Assembly: GCA_022566735.1 (NCBI GenBank)
Contig: JADFIG010000027.1
Coordinates: forward strand, 1 to 47,739
Reading direction: 5' to 3'
Source: Pseudomonadota bacterium
Lineage (GTDB): Bacteria > Pseudomonadota > Gammaproteobacteria > Burkholderiales > Burkholderiaceae_C
DNA: 47,739 bases
Within the stretch, counting starts at the first letter, position 1; every line of letters starts with the position of its first letter. Below the pieces are notes generated by a model that saw nothing but the letters and a program-made list of their open reading frames with translations, made no database searches and had not been told where the DNA came from. Made by a program: the position numbers and the translations under genes. Below, one piece after another: positions 24,002-33,247 of this stretch.

Positions 24002-26686
24002 ATGTCTTCTGTGCTGGATGCCGGCTTGCCGGTTGCGCGCGGGCAGCACCGCCTGTCGCTGTGCTTGATGGTGGCCTCCGGCTTTGCCGGTCTGGGCTAC
24101 CAGGTGGTGTGGACGCAGCAGTGCGCGCTGTGGCTGGGCCACGAGTCGGCCTCGGTGCTGGCGGTGGTGGCGGCCTTCTTTGGCGGACTGGCCCTCGGGG
24201 CCCTGGGGCTGGGCGGGCGCATCGAGCGCAGCGCACGGCCGATGCGCTGGTACGCGGCCTGCGAAGCGGGCATCGCCCTGTGGGGCCTGGCGCTGATGTG
24301 GCTGATGTCACCGGTCAGCGACTGGCTGCTGACACGCATCGGCGCACAACCTGCGCCGCTGTGGCAGTGGGCGATGGCGTTTTGCGGCACCTTCCTGCTG
24401 TTGCTGCCCGCCACCGTGGCCATGGGCGCGACGCTGCCGGCCATGGAGCGCGTGGTGGCGGAGTTGGCCGGGCAGGGCGCGGGCCCCGGCAAGCTGGTCG
24501 CCATGCGGACCTTGACGTTTCGCCGTTCCATCGCGGCGCTGTACGCCAGCAACACCTTCGGCGCGGTGCTGGGGGTCCTCGGCACGGCTTTCTGGCTGGT
24601 GCCGGCGTTCGGTCTGACGCGCACGACCGCGGTGTGTGTGGCGCTCAACCTGATGTGTGCGGCGCTGGCATGGTGGTTGTTGCCTGCGCACAGCCCGGTG
24701 CCCGCCACGGTGGTGCGGCTGGGGCCGGGGCGTGACCCGCAGGCCGGGCGCGGCCTGTTGTGGCGCCTGGCCCTGACCGGCCTGCTGGGCATTGGCTACG
24801 AGGTGATGGTGGTGCGGGTGCTCAGCCAGGTCGCCGAGGACACCGTCTACACCTTCGCCATGCTGCTGGCGGTCTACCTGGTGGGCACGGCCCTGGGGGC
24901 TGCGGCCTACCAGCGCTGGCGCGACCGTGCGCCCGACCCCGAGGCCCTGGGGGACCACTTGTTGAGCGCCCTGGCCGTGGCCTGCCTGCTGGGCACGGCC
25001 AGCCTGTGGGGGGCCGATGGGTTGCGCGCGCTGTTGCAACAGGCCTGGGGTCAGGACATGACCGCCGCCGTGCTGGCCGAGGGTGCGCTGGCCCTGGCCG
25101 CCTTCGGCCTGCCCACCTTCGTGATGGGGGCTTTGTTCAGCCACCTCAGCGCTTGTGCCAGCGTCGAAGGCATCGGATTTGGCCGTGCCCTGGGTGTCAA
25201 CACCCTCGGGGCCGCCGCCGCCGCGCCCTTGTTCGGGGTGTGGTTGACGCCCATGCTGGGCCCCAAGCGGGTGCTGCTGCTCATCGCCCTGGCTTACCTG
25301 GCCTTGATCCGCTTCCAGGCGCGCCGGGCCTGGACGGCCTCCTGGGTGTGGGCCCCGCTCATCGCTGGCGTCGCCCTGGCCCTGCTGGCACCGCCGCTGG
25401 CCTTCGTCGATCTGCCCGAAGGCGGCCGCATCGTGGCCTACCGCGATGGCGTCATGGCCGCGGTCAGCGTGGTCGAAGACGCGCAGGGTGTGGCGCGCCT
25501 GCGCATCAACAACCGTCAGCAGGAAGGCAGCTCGGCCACCTTGCTGGTCGATGGACGCCAGGCCTTGTTGCCGCTGTTGCTGCACCCGCAGCCGCAACGC
25601 GCTTTGTTCCTGGGCCTGGGCACGGGCGTGACCTCGGGCTCCGCCGCCGAGGACCCGAGCCTGCAGGTCGATGCCGTCGAGTTGCTGCCCGAGGTCATCG
25701 AGGCGTCCCAGCACTTCTGGCGGGTGTTTGACCGGGATGCGCCCAACCCGCGGCTGAACGTGATGGCCGCCGATGCCCGCCGCTACGTGCGTGCCAGCAC
25801 GCAAACCTACGACGTCATCGTCGCGGACAACTTCCAGCCGGCACGCAGCGGCTCGGGGGCGCTCTACACGGTGGAGCACTTCCGCGCCGTCAAGGCCCGC
25901 CTGGCGCCGGGCGGCCTGTTCTGCCAGTGGTTGCCGCTGCACCAACTGGACATCGCCAGCCTGCGCAGCATCGTGCAATCCTTCATGGCGGCTTACCCGG
26001 GGGGCATGGCCATCCTGGCCAGCAACAGCCTGAGCACCCCGGTGGTCGGGCTGCTGGGCCGCCCCGACGGTGCCCCGCAGGGGGGGCGCTTCGATCCCGG
26101 CGTGTTGCGCCAGCGCCTGGCCACCCACCGCTTCCCGCGTGACCCCGCGGCCTTCGGCATCACCGATGAGCTGGCGCTGTTGGGCAACGTCATTGCAGGG
26201 CCCCAGGCCCTGCTGCGCTTTGCCGCCCAGGCGCCTGCGAACACCGATGACCTGCCGGTGGTGGCCTACGCCGCACCGCGCATCACCTATGCCCCGGACT
26301 CGTTCCCCGCAGAGCGGCTGGCCATGCTGATGCAGGCCGTGTCGCTCAGCCCTGCGGATGTCCTGGTCAGCCGGACCTCGCCCGAGTGGTCGCGCCGCAT
26401 GGCCGCGTACTGGCAGGCGCGCCAGCGCTTCATCGAGGTGGGCCAGAACGTCCGCGTCAGCGGTGATGTGCGGGCCATGCTGGCCCAGGTGCGCGAGCCG
26501 CTGCTGTCGGTGCTGCGCCAGAGCCCCGACTTCCGCCCGGCCTATGAACCCCTGGTGGGCATGGCCGCCGCCTTGGCGCGGGTGGATGCCGCTTCGGCGC
26601 GCGAGTTGCTCACCGAACTCCAGCGCATCCAGCCCGACTGGCCCGAAGCCGGCCAGGTGTTGTTGTCCGTGTCGGGCACGAACTGA
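24002..26686 (+). CDS. Membrane protein fused to a spermidine-synthase-like domain
   Basis: An 894-residue protein. The N-terminal half has about a dozen hydrophobic segments beginning FAGLGYQVVWTQQCALWLGH, which is characteristic of membrane-fused spermidine synthase-like proteins. From about residue 520 a Rossmann methyltransferase-like domain has the SAM-type loop ALFLGLGTGVTSG (near 537), VDAVELLPEVIEAS and AADARRYVRASTQTYDVIVADNF. A C-terminal helical part of roughly 200 residues follows. Whether it makes a polyamine, or transfers an aminopropyl-like group to another substrate, cannot be told. It is the last of the five-gene run and is closed by a bidirectional terminator. Confidence 0.85.
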   Translation: MSSVLDAGLPVARGQHRLSLCLMVASGFAGLGYQVVWTQQCALWLGHESASVLAVVAAFFGGLALGALGLGGRIERSARPMRWYAACEAGIALWGLALMWLMSPVSDWLLTRIGAQPAPLWQWAMAFCGTFLLLLPATVAMGATLPAMERVVAELAGQGAGPGKLVAMRTLTFRRSIAALYASNTFGAVLGVLGTAFWLVPAFGLTRTTAVCVALNLMCAALAWWLLPAHSPVPATVVRLGPGRDPQAGRGLLWRLALTGLLGIGYEVMVVRVLSQVAEDTVYTFAMLLAVYLVGTALGAAAYQRWRDRAPDPEALGDHLLSALAVACLLGTASLWGADGLRALLQQAWGQDMTAAVLAEGALALAAFGLPTFVMGALFSHLSACASVEGIGFGRALGVNTLGAAAAAPLFGVWLTPMLGPKRVLLLIALAYLALIRFQARRAWTASWVWAPLIAGVALALLAPPLAFVDLPEGGRIVAYRDGVMAAVSVVEDAQGVARLRINNRQQEGSSATLLVDGRQALLPLLLHPQPQRALFLGLGTGVTSGSAAEDPSLQVDAVELLPEVIEASQHFWRVFDRDAPNPRLNVMAADARRYVRASTQTYDVIVADNFQPARSGSGALYTVEHFRAVKARLAPGGLFCQWLPLHQLDIASLRSIVQSFMAAYPGGMAILASNSLSTPVVGLLGRPDGAPQGGRFDPGVLRQRLATHRFPRDPAAFGITDELALLGNVIAGPQALLRFAAQAPANTDDLPVVAYAAPRITYAPDSFPAERLAMLMQAVSLSPADVLVSRTSPEWSRRMAAYWQARQRFIEVGQNVRVSGDVRAMLAQVREPLLSVLRQSPDFRPAYEPLVGMAAALARVDAASARELLTELQRIQPDWPEAGQVLLSVSGTN

Positions 26687-26694
26687 GCCCGGCC

Positions 26695-26722
26695 ATGAAA
26701 AAGGCCCCTCTCGGGGCCTTCG
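26695..26722. terminator. Bidirectional intrinsic terminator
   Basis: AAGGCCCC, loop TCTC, GGGGCCTT at 26701-26720. On the minus strand it is followed by a run of T (the A tract at 26698-26702 on the plus strand), so it is best suited to end the aminotransferase transcript (stop at 26756). On the plus strand it follows the membrane-synthase gene, with a weaker T tract. Confidence 0.85.
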
Positions 26723-26755
26723 TTCTGAACGCATCGCTGCCGAAGCAGCGCGCCA

Positions 26756-27955
26756 TCACATCACGGCCTTGATGGACGAGGCCACGTACTGCAGGTTGCC
26801 ACTGTTGAGCGCGGCCACGCAGATGCGGCCGGAGTCCACCCCGTAGACACCGAACTCGCTGCGCAGGCGCTGCATCTGGGCGGCGTTCAGGCCGGAGTAG
26901 CTGAACATGCCCTTCTGGCGGGTGATGTAGCTCAGGTCACCCTGCACGCCAGCGGCGCTCAGCTCCTTGACCAGGGCGGCGCGCATCAGCTTGATGCGGT
27001 CGCGCATCTCGGCCAGCTCGTCTTCCCACATTTTGCGCAGCTCGGGCGAGCTCAGCACCGTGGCCACCACCTGGGCGCCGTGGGTGGGCGGGTTGGAGTA
27101 GTTGGTGCGGATGACGCGCTTGAGCTGGCTGAGCACGCGGGCCGACTCTTCGGCGGTTTCGCTCACGATGCTCAGGGCGCCGACGCGCTCGCCGTACAGC
27201 GAGAAGCTCTTGGAGAACGAGGTCGAGACGAAGAAGCTCAGGCCCGACTCCAGGAACTTGATGACCACGGCGCCGTCCTCAAGAATGCCGTTGCCGAAGC
27301 CCTGGTAAGCCATGTCCAGGAAAGGCACGAGGCCCTGGGCCTGGATGACCGCGATGACCTCGTCCCACTGGGCGTCCGTCAGGTCGTAGCCGGTGGGGTT
27401 GTGGCAGCAGGCGTGCAGCAGCACGATGGTGCCGGCGGCCGAGGCCTTCAGCTTGGCGATCAGGCCGGCGAAGTTGATGCCGCGGTTGGCCGCGTCGTAG
27501 TACGGGTAGACGTCCACCGGGAAGCCGGCCGACTCGAACAGGGCGCGGTGGTTTTCCCAGCTCGGGTCCGAAATCAGCACCTGGGCGTTGGGGTTGAGGC
27601 GCTTGAGGAAGTCGGCGCCGAGTTTGAGGCCGCCGGTGCCGCCGATGGCCTGGGCCGTGGCGATGCGGCCGCCCTTGACGGCGGGGTGCTCGGCGCCGAA
27701 CACCAGACCTTGCACGGCCTTGTCATAGGCCGCGATGCCGTCGATGGGCAGGTAGCCGCGGGCCTTGGGGGCTTCCAGCATCTGCTTTTCGGCAGCGGCC
27801 ACGCACTTCAGCAGGGGCAGCTTGCCCTGGTCGTCGGTGTAGACACCCACGCCCAGGTTCACCTTCTTGGGGTTGGGGTCGGCATTGAATTGTTCGTTGA
27901 GGCCCAGGATGGGGTCGCGGGGGGCCATTTCAACGGAAGCGAACAATGAGGCCAT
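26756..27955 (-). CDS. Aromatic/aspartate aminotransferase (class I, PLP)
   Basis: A 399-residue enzyme of the AspC/TyrB branch, transferring amino groups between aspartate or aromatic amino acids and 2-oxoglutarate. Matching segments are LGLNEQFNADPNPKKVNLGVGVY at the start, HACCHNPTGYDLTDAQW, and the PLP lysine in STSFSKSFSLYGERVGAL (near residue 250). RTNYSNPPTHGA is typical for this subgroup, as is the C-terminal VYGVDSGRICVAALN. Substrate preference (aspartate or tyrosine) cannot be fixed from sequence alone, so no symbol is given. GGAG lies 8 bases before the ATG. It stands alone. Confidence 0.93.
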   Translation of the reverse strand: MASLFASVEMAPRDPILGLNEQFNADPNPKKVNLGVGVYTDDQGKLPLLKCVAAAEKQMLEAPKARGYLPIDGIAAYDKAVQGLVFGAEHPAVKGGRIATAQAIGGTGGLKLGADFLKRLNPNAQVLISDPSWENHRALFESAGFPVDVYPYYDAANRGINFAGLIAKLKASAAGTIVLLHACCHNPTGYDLTDAQWDEVIAVIQAQGLVPFLDMAYQGFGNGILEDGAVVIKFLESGLSFFVSTSFSKSFSLYGERVGALSIVSETAEESARVLSQLKRVIRTNYSNPPTHGAQVVATVLSSPELRKMWEDELAEMRDRIKLMRAALVKELSAAGVQGDLSYITRQKGMFSYSGLNAAQMQRLRSEFGVYGVDSGRICVAALNSGNLQYVASSIKAVM

Positions 27956-28136
27956 TCGAGCAGTCTCCGGTCGGGTTGGGAGTGAGATGAGGATGCACCC
28001 TTCGGCACCCCCGCGTCGCTCGTGGCGCGCGGGTTTGCTGTCTCGGGCAAACCCTTTATTTTATCTGCCATCCGGGGCGGGCTGGGGTGACCGCCGGATC
28101 CCGACCTTGTCAGGACGTCGACATCGGCACGCTCGC

Positions 28137-28161
28137 GGGGCCTGCGGTGCGCGCAGGCCCC
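28137..28161. terminator. Strong GC hairpin after phoX
   Basis: GGGGCCTGCG (28137-28146) pairs with CGCAGGCCCC (28152-28161) around a five-base loop. It lies 13 bases past the phoX stop, on the minus strand. No T tract follows, so it is at best an assisted terminator or a 3'-end stabiliser. Confidence 0.45.
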
Positions 28162-28173
28162 GGCGGACGGGAC

Positions 28174-30141
28174 TCAGTCCCGGTGGCCGCCACCCAGGCG
28201 GATGCCGGTGTCCGTGGCGGTGAGGTAGCCCACGGCGGCCTGGAACTTGTTGCCGTAATTGACGTTCACGGCGGCGTTGAGTTCCGGGTGGCTCTTGACG
28301 TAGCTGCTGTCGCCCGCGTGCTGGAAGTTGCTCATGATGTAGGTCCAGCCGTGGATCTCGTCGACGGCATGCAGGCCGGTGGACTCGCCACCCGCGGGGA
28401 TGGACATCAGGCGCGACAACTGCTTCGTGTCGACGTTGTAGGCCCACAGGAAGTTGTTGGTGTGCTGGCCGCTGTCTTCGCCGATGAACAGGGTGCGCAG
28501 CTTCTCCGAGAACTTCAGGTTGTCGGGGTTGGCCACCTTGTTCGGGTTGGCGGTGTTGCCCAGGGCATCTGCGGCGATGTCCTCACCCACGAGCATCACG
28601 CGGCTGCTGGCGGGCACCCACTCGCTGGCGATGGCATCGAAATCCGTGTCCTGCTGGCCGCCGGCCAGGGTGTGGGCCAAGATGCCACCGGCCTTCAGTG
28701 CCGCGTTCAGGCCGATGCGGCTTTCGGCGTTCCAGCCCTTGGCGGTGTTGTTGAGCACCATCGAGTCCTGCATGTTCTGCAGGGCCGAGTAGGCGATCTT
28801 GTCCTTGACGTTGACGGTGGTGCCTTCCATCTTGGAGAAGCCCATGCTGCCGCCCTTCAGGTAGGCGTAGCGGTGCGTTTCCAGGAAGGCCGCGGCCTTT
28901 TCCATGCCCGGCTTGAGCTTGACCCAGTTGGCCTTGCCGTTGACGAAGATCTTGGTGAAGTCCGGCTCGGCAGGGGCGCTGGTGCGCACGTCCATGATGT
29001 CGGTGGGGGCCAGCGTGTTGGCCAGGTTCTCGATCTCGTCGCTGGTGGCGTGGCCCAGCTTGATCCACTTCAGGCCGAGGCTCGCGGTGCCGGCGAGTGC
29101 GGCCGTGTTGAAGTCGTTCTGGAGCTGGGCAACGTACAGGGTGCCGGCCGACAGGTCGCGGGCACGGTCGGCCACGAACATGAACAGGCCGCTGTTGGTG
29201 GCGTCGTCACCCATCAGCACGGTGCGCTCGTCGGGCATGACCTGCACCAGCTCGTGCGAGATGCGGCCCAGGCAATAGTGCTTGCGGATGCTGGCGGTGC
29301 CGTCGCGGTGCACCGTCACTTCGGGCAGGTGGCCATAGTGGTAGGGGCGGGCCGTGGTGTCGCCCAGGTTGGCGATGAAGGCGTTGTAGTAGCCGGGCAG
29401 GGCGAAGGCGTCGGGCTCGTACTCTTCGCTCGACAGGTGGGTGCCCCAGGGCGACAGGCTGGCACCGCAGGTGATCCACAGGCCGTGCACGCCGGAAGTG
29501 TCGACGTTGTGGTACTTCACCAGGCTCAGCTTGCCGGTCTTGGGGTCCTGGTCCAGCGTCAGCACGGCGATGGGCGAGGGCAGCTTGCCGTACATGTCGG
29601 TGACGCCATCCTGGGCCCAGGTGGTGTACTCGAACTGCACCACGGCGAACACCGGCTGGCCTTTCACGCCAGGCACGCGGGCATGGGGCACGGTCAGCAG
29701 CGAGGTGCCGTCCGGGGCGTCGCTGAAGAAGTGGCGCGGTGCGCTCGGCACGGTCTGGTCGATGATCGGCGCGTTGCGGATGTCGTAGTAGGCGCCGGCC
29801 AGGGTGGTGCCGCCCTTGCCGTCGGGCACCTGGGTGCCGGTCAGGAAGAAGGGCTCGTAGGCCAGCGGCAGCGAGCGGCTGCTGCCGTCCTGGAAGGTCA
29901 GGTTGAGCGAGGAGGCCACGTGGGTGGTGGCCATGGCGGCGGTCGTGGTCGGCGCGGCCATGCCGGTGAACGAGGCCGACACGACGCGGTGGCCGCGGGC
30001 GTGCGAGTGCGGCGATGCGTGGTTGTGCTTGTCGTCGGCATCCTCGCGCGAGGCGAACACCAGGCCGCTCATGGGCAGCATGGGGACACCAGCGAGGAAT
30101 TTCAGGGCTTGGCGGCGGGACGAGGGGGTGTGTTTGGACAT
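28174..30141 (-). CDS. phoX: PhoX-family phosphatase (DUF839), Tat-exported
   Basis: A 655-residue periplasmic or surface protein. The N-terminus carries a twin-arginine motif (SSRRQALKFLAG) followed by a hydrophobic segment, so export as a folded, probably metal-bound protein is likely. The body has PhoX-like features: SGVHGLWITCGASLSPWGTHLSSEEY, HELVQVMPDERTVLMGDD, LFIGEDSGQHTNNFLWAY and ETTGL-like GESTGLHAV. PhoX enzymes are calcium/iron alkaline phosphatases made under phosphate starvation. The start at 30141 (MSKHTPSS) is chosen for the Tat signal; the frame is open 21 codons upstream. A Pho-box candidate lies 55 bases upstream. Confidence 0.85.
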   Translation of the reverse strand: MSKHTPSSRRQALKFLAGVPMLPMSGLVFASREDADDKHNHASPHSHARGHRVVSASFTGMAAPTTTAAMATTHVASSLNLTFQDGSSRSLPLAYEPFFLTGTQVPDGKGGTTLAGAYYDIRNAPIIDQTVPSAPRHFFSDAPDGTSLLTVPHARVPGVKGQPVFAVVQFEYTTWAQDGVTDMYGKLPSPIAVLTLDQDPKTGKLSLVKYHNVDTSGVHGLWITCGASLSPWGTHLSSEEYEPDAFALPGYYNAFIANLGDTTARPYHYGHLPEVTVHRDGTASIRKHYCLGRISHELVQVMPDERTVLMGDDATNSGLFMFVADRARDLSAGTLYVAQLQNDFNTAALAGTASLGLKWIKLGHATSDEIENLANTLAPTDIMDVRTSAPAEPDFTKIFVNGKANWVKLKPGMEKAAAFLETHRYAYLKGGSMGFSKMEGTTVNVKDKIAYSALQNMQDSMVLNNTAKGWNAESRIGLNAALKAGGILAHTLAGGQQDTDFDAIASEWVPASSRVMLVGEDIAADALGNTANPNKVANPDNLKFSEKLRTLFIGEDSGQHTNNFLWAYNVDTKQLSRLMSIPAGGESTGLHAVDEIHGWTYIMSNFQHAGDSSYVKSHPELNAAVNVNYGNKFQAAVGYLTATDTGIRLGGGHRD

Positions 30142-30195
30142 GGCGTTGCTCACTGCTGAATAATGCGGAAGTCCTTGCAAGTTAGGCAGCCAGTG

Positions 30196-30212
30196 TGACG
30201 TCACCGTGACGG
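30196..30212 (-). promoter_or_regulatory. Pho-box candidate in front of phoX
   Basis: On the plus strand TGACGT, five bases, TGACGG. Read toward phoX it is CCGTCA, five bases, ACGTCA, compared with the enterobacterial PhoB box CTGTCA, five bases, CTGTCA. The half-sites are spaced 11 bases, one helical turn, as for PhoB. It ends 55 bases before the phoX ATG. Two half-sites only; a third repeat is not visible. Confidence 0.55.
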
Positions 30213-30268
30213 TCTGGGCGTTCTGGCAGTGATGGCCTGATCTGTACGGATCACGTGCAGCGTACTAT

Positions 30269-30289
30269 GGGCGGTTCCGCCCGATTTTT
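30269..30289 (+). promoter_or_regulatory. Hairpin with T run before uvrB
   Basis: GGGCG, loop GTTC, CGCCC (30269-30282 region) followed by GA and TTTTT (30285-30289). The end is 15 bases before the uvrB ATG. It could act as a leader attenuator if transcription starts upstream, or be part of the promoter region. No proof either way. Confidence 0.3.
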
Positions 30290-30303
30290 CGATTTGGGAC
30301 GTG

Positions 30304-32454
30304 ATGTCTGCCCCTTCCTCTGATCCATCCGAAACAGCGCGCCCGGCCGGGGGCGCTGATGCCGTGACCGAATCGCAGCCTGCCGGCCAGTTCGTGCACT
30401 TCGACGGCTCGCCCTTCGAGCTGTTCCAGCCCTACCCGCCGGCGGGCGACCAGCCGACCGCCATCGCTCAGCTCTGCGAGGGCATCGAAGACGGCCTGAG
30501 CTACCAGACCCTGCTGGGCGTGACCGGCTCGGGCAAGACCTTCACCATGGCCAACGTGATCGCCCGTGAAGGCCGTCCGGCCATCGTCTTCGCACCCAAC
30601 AAGACGCTGGCCGCGCAGCTCTACGCCGAGTTCCGCGAGTTCTTCCCGCACAACGCCGTCGAGTACTTCGTCAGCTACTACGACTACTACCAGCCCGAAG
30701 CCTACGTGCCCCAGCGCGACCTCTTCATCGAGAAGGACAGCGCCATCAACGAGGCCATCGAGCAGATGCGGCTGAGCGCCACCAAGAGCCTGCTGGAGCG
30801 CCGCGACGTGGTCATCGTGGCCACCGTCTCGGCCATCTACGGCATCGGCAAGCCGGAGGACTACATGCAGATGGTCCTGATCGCCCGCGTGGGCGACAAG
30901 CTGGGCCAGCGCGACGTCATCGCCCAGCTCATCCGCATGCAGTACCAGCGCAACGACATGGACTTCGGGCGCGGCACCTTCCGCGTCAGAGGCGACACCA
31001 TCGACGTCTTTCCGGCCGAACACTCCGAGCTGGCCGTGCGCCTGGAGCTGTTCGACGACGAGATCGACAGCATCCAGCTGTTCGACCCGCTCACCGGCCG
31101 CATCCGCCAGAAGATCCCGCGCTTCACCATCTACCCCTCCAGCCACTACGTGACGCCGCGCGAGCGCGTGCTGGTGGCCATCGAGGGCATCAAGGAAGAG
31201 CTCAACCAGCGCGTCAAGCAACTGGTGGGCGACGGCAAGCTGGTCGAGGCGCAGCGCCTGGAGCAGCGCACCCGCTTCGACCTGGAGATGCTGCAGGAGG
31301 TCGGCCACTGCAAGGGCATCGAGAACTACACCCGCCACCTCTCGGGCGCCAACCCGGGCGACCCGCCGCCCACGCTGGTGGACTACCTGCCGCCCGACGC
31401 GCTGATGTTCCTGGACGAAAGCCACGTCATGATCGGCCAGCTCGGCGGCATGTACAACGGCGACCGCGCCCGCAAGACCACGCTGGTGGAGTACGGCTTT
31501 CGCCTGCCCTCGGCGCTGGACAACCGCCCGCTGAAGTTCGAGGAGTTCGAAGGCAAGATGCGCCAGGCGGTCTTCGTCACCGCCACGCCCGCGGCCTACG
31601 AGCAGCAGCACGCCGGCCAGGTGGTCGAGCAGGTGGTGCGCCCCACCGGCCTGGTCGACCCGGTGGTCGAGGTGCGCCCCGCCACCCACCAGGTCGACGA
31701 CGTCTTGCAGGAGATCCGCATCCGCGTCGAGAAGGACGAGCGCGTGCTCATCACCACGCTGACCAAGCGCATGGCCGAGCAGCTCACAGACTACCTCACC
31801 GAGAACGGCGTCAAGGTGCGCTACCTGCACTCCGACATCGACACCGTCGAGCGCGTCGAGATCCTGCGCGACCTGCGCCTGGGCACTTTCGACGTGCTGG
31901 TGGGCATCAATCTGCTGCGCGAAGGCCTGGACATCCCCGAGGTCTCGCTGGTGGCCATCCTGGACGCCGACAAGGAAGGCTTCCTGCGTGCCGAGCGCAG
32001 CCTGATCCAGACCATCGGCCGCGCCGCGCGCAATGCCAATGGCCACGCCATCCTCTATGCCGACAAGGTGACGGAGTCGATGCGCAAGGCCATGGGCGAA
32101 ACCGAACGCCGTCGCGCCAAGCAGATCGCCCACAACGAGGCGCACGGCATCACGCCGCGCACCGTCAACAAGAAGGTCAAGGAGCTGATCGACGGCGTCA
32201 TGTCCAACGCCGCCAAGGACGACCTCAAAGCCGCCGAAGCCCTGGCCAAGTCCATGGAAGGCAGCGAGGCCCTGTCCGAGAAGGACCTGGGCAAGCGCAT
32301 CAAGCAGCTCGAAAAGGAGATGCTGGAAGCCGCCCGCGCGCTGGAGTTCGAGAAGGCCGCCCGCCTGCGCGACCAACTGGCCATCCTCAAGGAGCAGGCC
32401 TTCGGGGCGCCCGGCCATGACCACCTGGTGCCCGCCCAGGCCGCGCGGAAGTGA
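30304..32454 (+). CDS. uvrB: Excinuclease ABC subunit B
   Basis: A 716-residue helicase-like DNA damage-verification subunit of nucleotide excision repair. Walker [15 protein letters not shown] is near residue 73, the beta-hairpin region [16 protein letters not shown] near 122, the DEAD-type motif MFLDESHV near 370, and [17 protein letters not shown] in helicase motif VI. The C-terminal UVR domain ([26 protein letters not shown]) binds UvrC. It is about 40 residues longer than E. coli UvrB, mainly from an N-terminal extension ([20 protein letters not shown]). A GTG directly before the ATG is an alternative start. I see no LexA box of the form CTGT-N8-ACAG. Confidence 0.95.
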   Translation: MSAPSSDPSETARPAGGADAVTESQPAGQFVHFDGSPFELFQPYPPAGDQPTAIAQLCEGIEDGLSYQTLLGVTGSGKTFTMANVIAREGRPAIVFAPNKTLAAQLYAEFREFFPHNAVEYFVSYYDYYQPEAYVPQRDLFIEKDSAINEAIEQMRLSATKSLLERRDVVIVATVSAIYGIGKPEDYMQMVLIARVGDKLGQRDVIAQLIRMQYQRNDMDFGRGTFRVRGDTIDVFPAEHSELAVRLELFDDEIDSIQLFDPLTGRIRQKIPRFTIYPSSHYVTPRERVLVAIEGIKEELNQRVKQLVGDGKLVEAQRLEQRTRFDLEMLQEVGHCKGIENYTRHLSGANPGDPPPTLVDYLPPDALMFLDESHVMIGQLGGMYNGDRARKTTLVEYGFRLPSALDNRPLKFEEFEGKMRQAVFVTATPAAYEQQHAGQVVEQVVRPTGLVDPVVEVRPATHQVDDVLQEIRIRVEKDERVLITTLTKRMAEQLTDYLTENGVKVRYLHSDIDTVERVEILRDLRLGTFDVLVGINLLREGLDIPEVSLVAILDADKEGFLRAERSLIQTIGRAARNANGHAILYADKVTESMRKAMGETERRRAKQIAHNEAHGITPRTVNKKVKELIDGVMSNAAKDDLKAAEALAKSMEGSEALSEKDLGKRIKQLEKEMLEAARALEFEKAARLRDQLAILKEQAFGAPGHDHLVPAQAARK

Positions 32455-32459
32455 ACGCC

Positions 32460-33056
32460 ATGTCCAGCATCCTGTCGCGCTGGCTGGGCCAGCCAGACCG
32501 CACAGGCTCGGATGACGCGGCCGCGGCCCCACCTCGCCTGCGCGTCCTCATGGTCTGCATGGGCAACATCTGCCGCAGCCCGACCGCCGAGGCCGTGCTG
32601 CGCGCGCACCTGGTGCAGGCCGGGCTCGACCAGGACGTGGCGGTGGACTCCGCCGGCACCCACGCCTACCACCTGGGCAGCCCGCCCGATGCGCGCTCGC
32701 GCGAAGCCGGGCAGCAGCGCGGCTATGCGCTCGGGCACCTGCGCGCCCGCAAGGTGCAGCCCCAGGACTACGCCGACTTCGACCTGCTGCTGGCCATGGA
32801 CTGGGACAACCTGGCCTTGCTGGAAGAGGGGTGCCCCAGCGACCTGCGCCCGCGCCTGCGCCGCCTGACCGAGTTCATCCCCGCCGACCACGCCCTGGCC
32901 GGCGCGCCCGTTGTGCCTGACCCCTACTACGGCGGGCCGGCCGGCTTCGAGCACGTGCTCGACCTCATCGAGGCCGCCAGCCAGGGCCTGGTGCCGCACC
33001 TGCAGGCGCGCCTGGCCGGGCTGCCTCCGCGCGCGTCGAGCAGCGCGCCTGATTGA
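32460..33056 (+). CDS. Low-molecular-weight protein-tyrosine-phosphatase
   Basis: A 198-residue phosphatase. The active-site loop is VCMGNICRSPTAEA (C-x5-R-S, near residues 33-40) and the general acid is in the DPYYGG motif (near 155). It is followed by a typical helix GFEHVLDLIEAASQGLVPHL. About 25 residues before the core are poorly conserved and could mean a later start. It begins 5 bases after uvrB, so it is probably co-transcribed. Members regulate exopolysaccharide export, stress responses or arsenate reduction; nothing here decides which. Confidence 0.9.
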   Translation: MSSILSRWLGQPDRTGSDDAAAAPPRLRVLMVCMGNICRSPTAEAVLRAHLVQAGLDQDVAVDSAGTHAYHLGSPPDARSREAGQQRGYALGHLRARKVQPQDYADFDLLLAMDWDNLALLEEGCPSDLRPRLRRLTEFIPADHALAGAPVVPDPYYGGPAGFEHVLDLIEAASQGLVPHLQARLAGLPPRASSSAPD

Positions 33057-33107
33057 GGTCGCCTGCCACCGGCGTGGCCATGCCCTCGGGTTAGCCCTTA
33101 CCTGAAG

Positions 33108-33136
33108 TTGACTGAAACAGTGGGTTTCCCTATAAT
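33108..33136 (+). promoter_or_regulatory. Sigma-70 promoter of the isc operon with IscR-like site
   Basis: -35 TTGACT at 33108-33113, 17-base spacer, -10 TATAAT at 33131-33136: close to consensus. The -35 lies inside AGTTGACTGAAACAGTGGGTTT, which resembles an IscR type 1 site (E. coli form roughly AGTTGACT, A/T-rich, YAGTCRRST). This suggests the usual autorepression of the operon by holo-IscR. The start of transcription should be near 33143, about 105 bases before iscR. Confidence 0.75.
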
Positions 33137-33247
33137 TGAGTGAAAAGCTCGGGAATTGGGTCCGACCGGTCCACCCTTCCGGTCATCGGTCCACATTCTG
33201 GAAAACCCTCTGACCCGGAGGGCCTGAGCCTCACTTTGGAGAACGCC

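Noticed and set aside
30235..30262. LexA box before uvrB
   Set aside because: CTGT occurs at 30242 but the matching half-site is not at the required 8-base spacing; only a looser CTGT-N12-CAG is present.
30265..32532. 755-residue open frame on the minus strand opposite uvrB
   Set aside because: It is the mirror of a high-GC gene: composition rich in His, Gln, Val, Asp and no recognisable domain, while the plus strand encodes a full UvrB.
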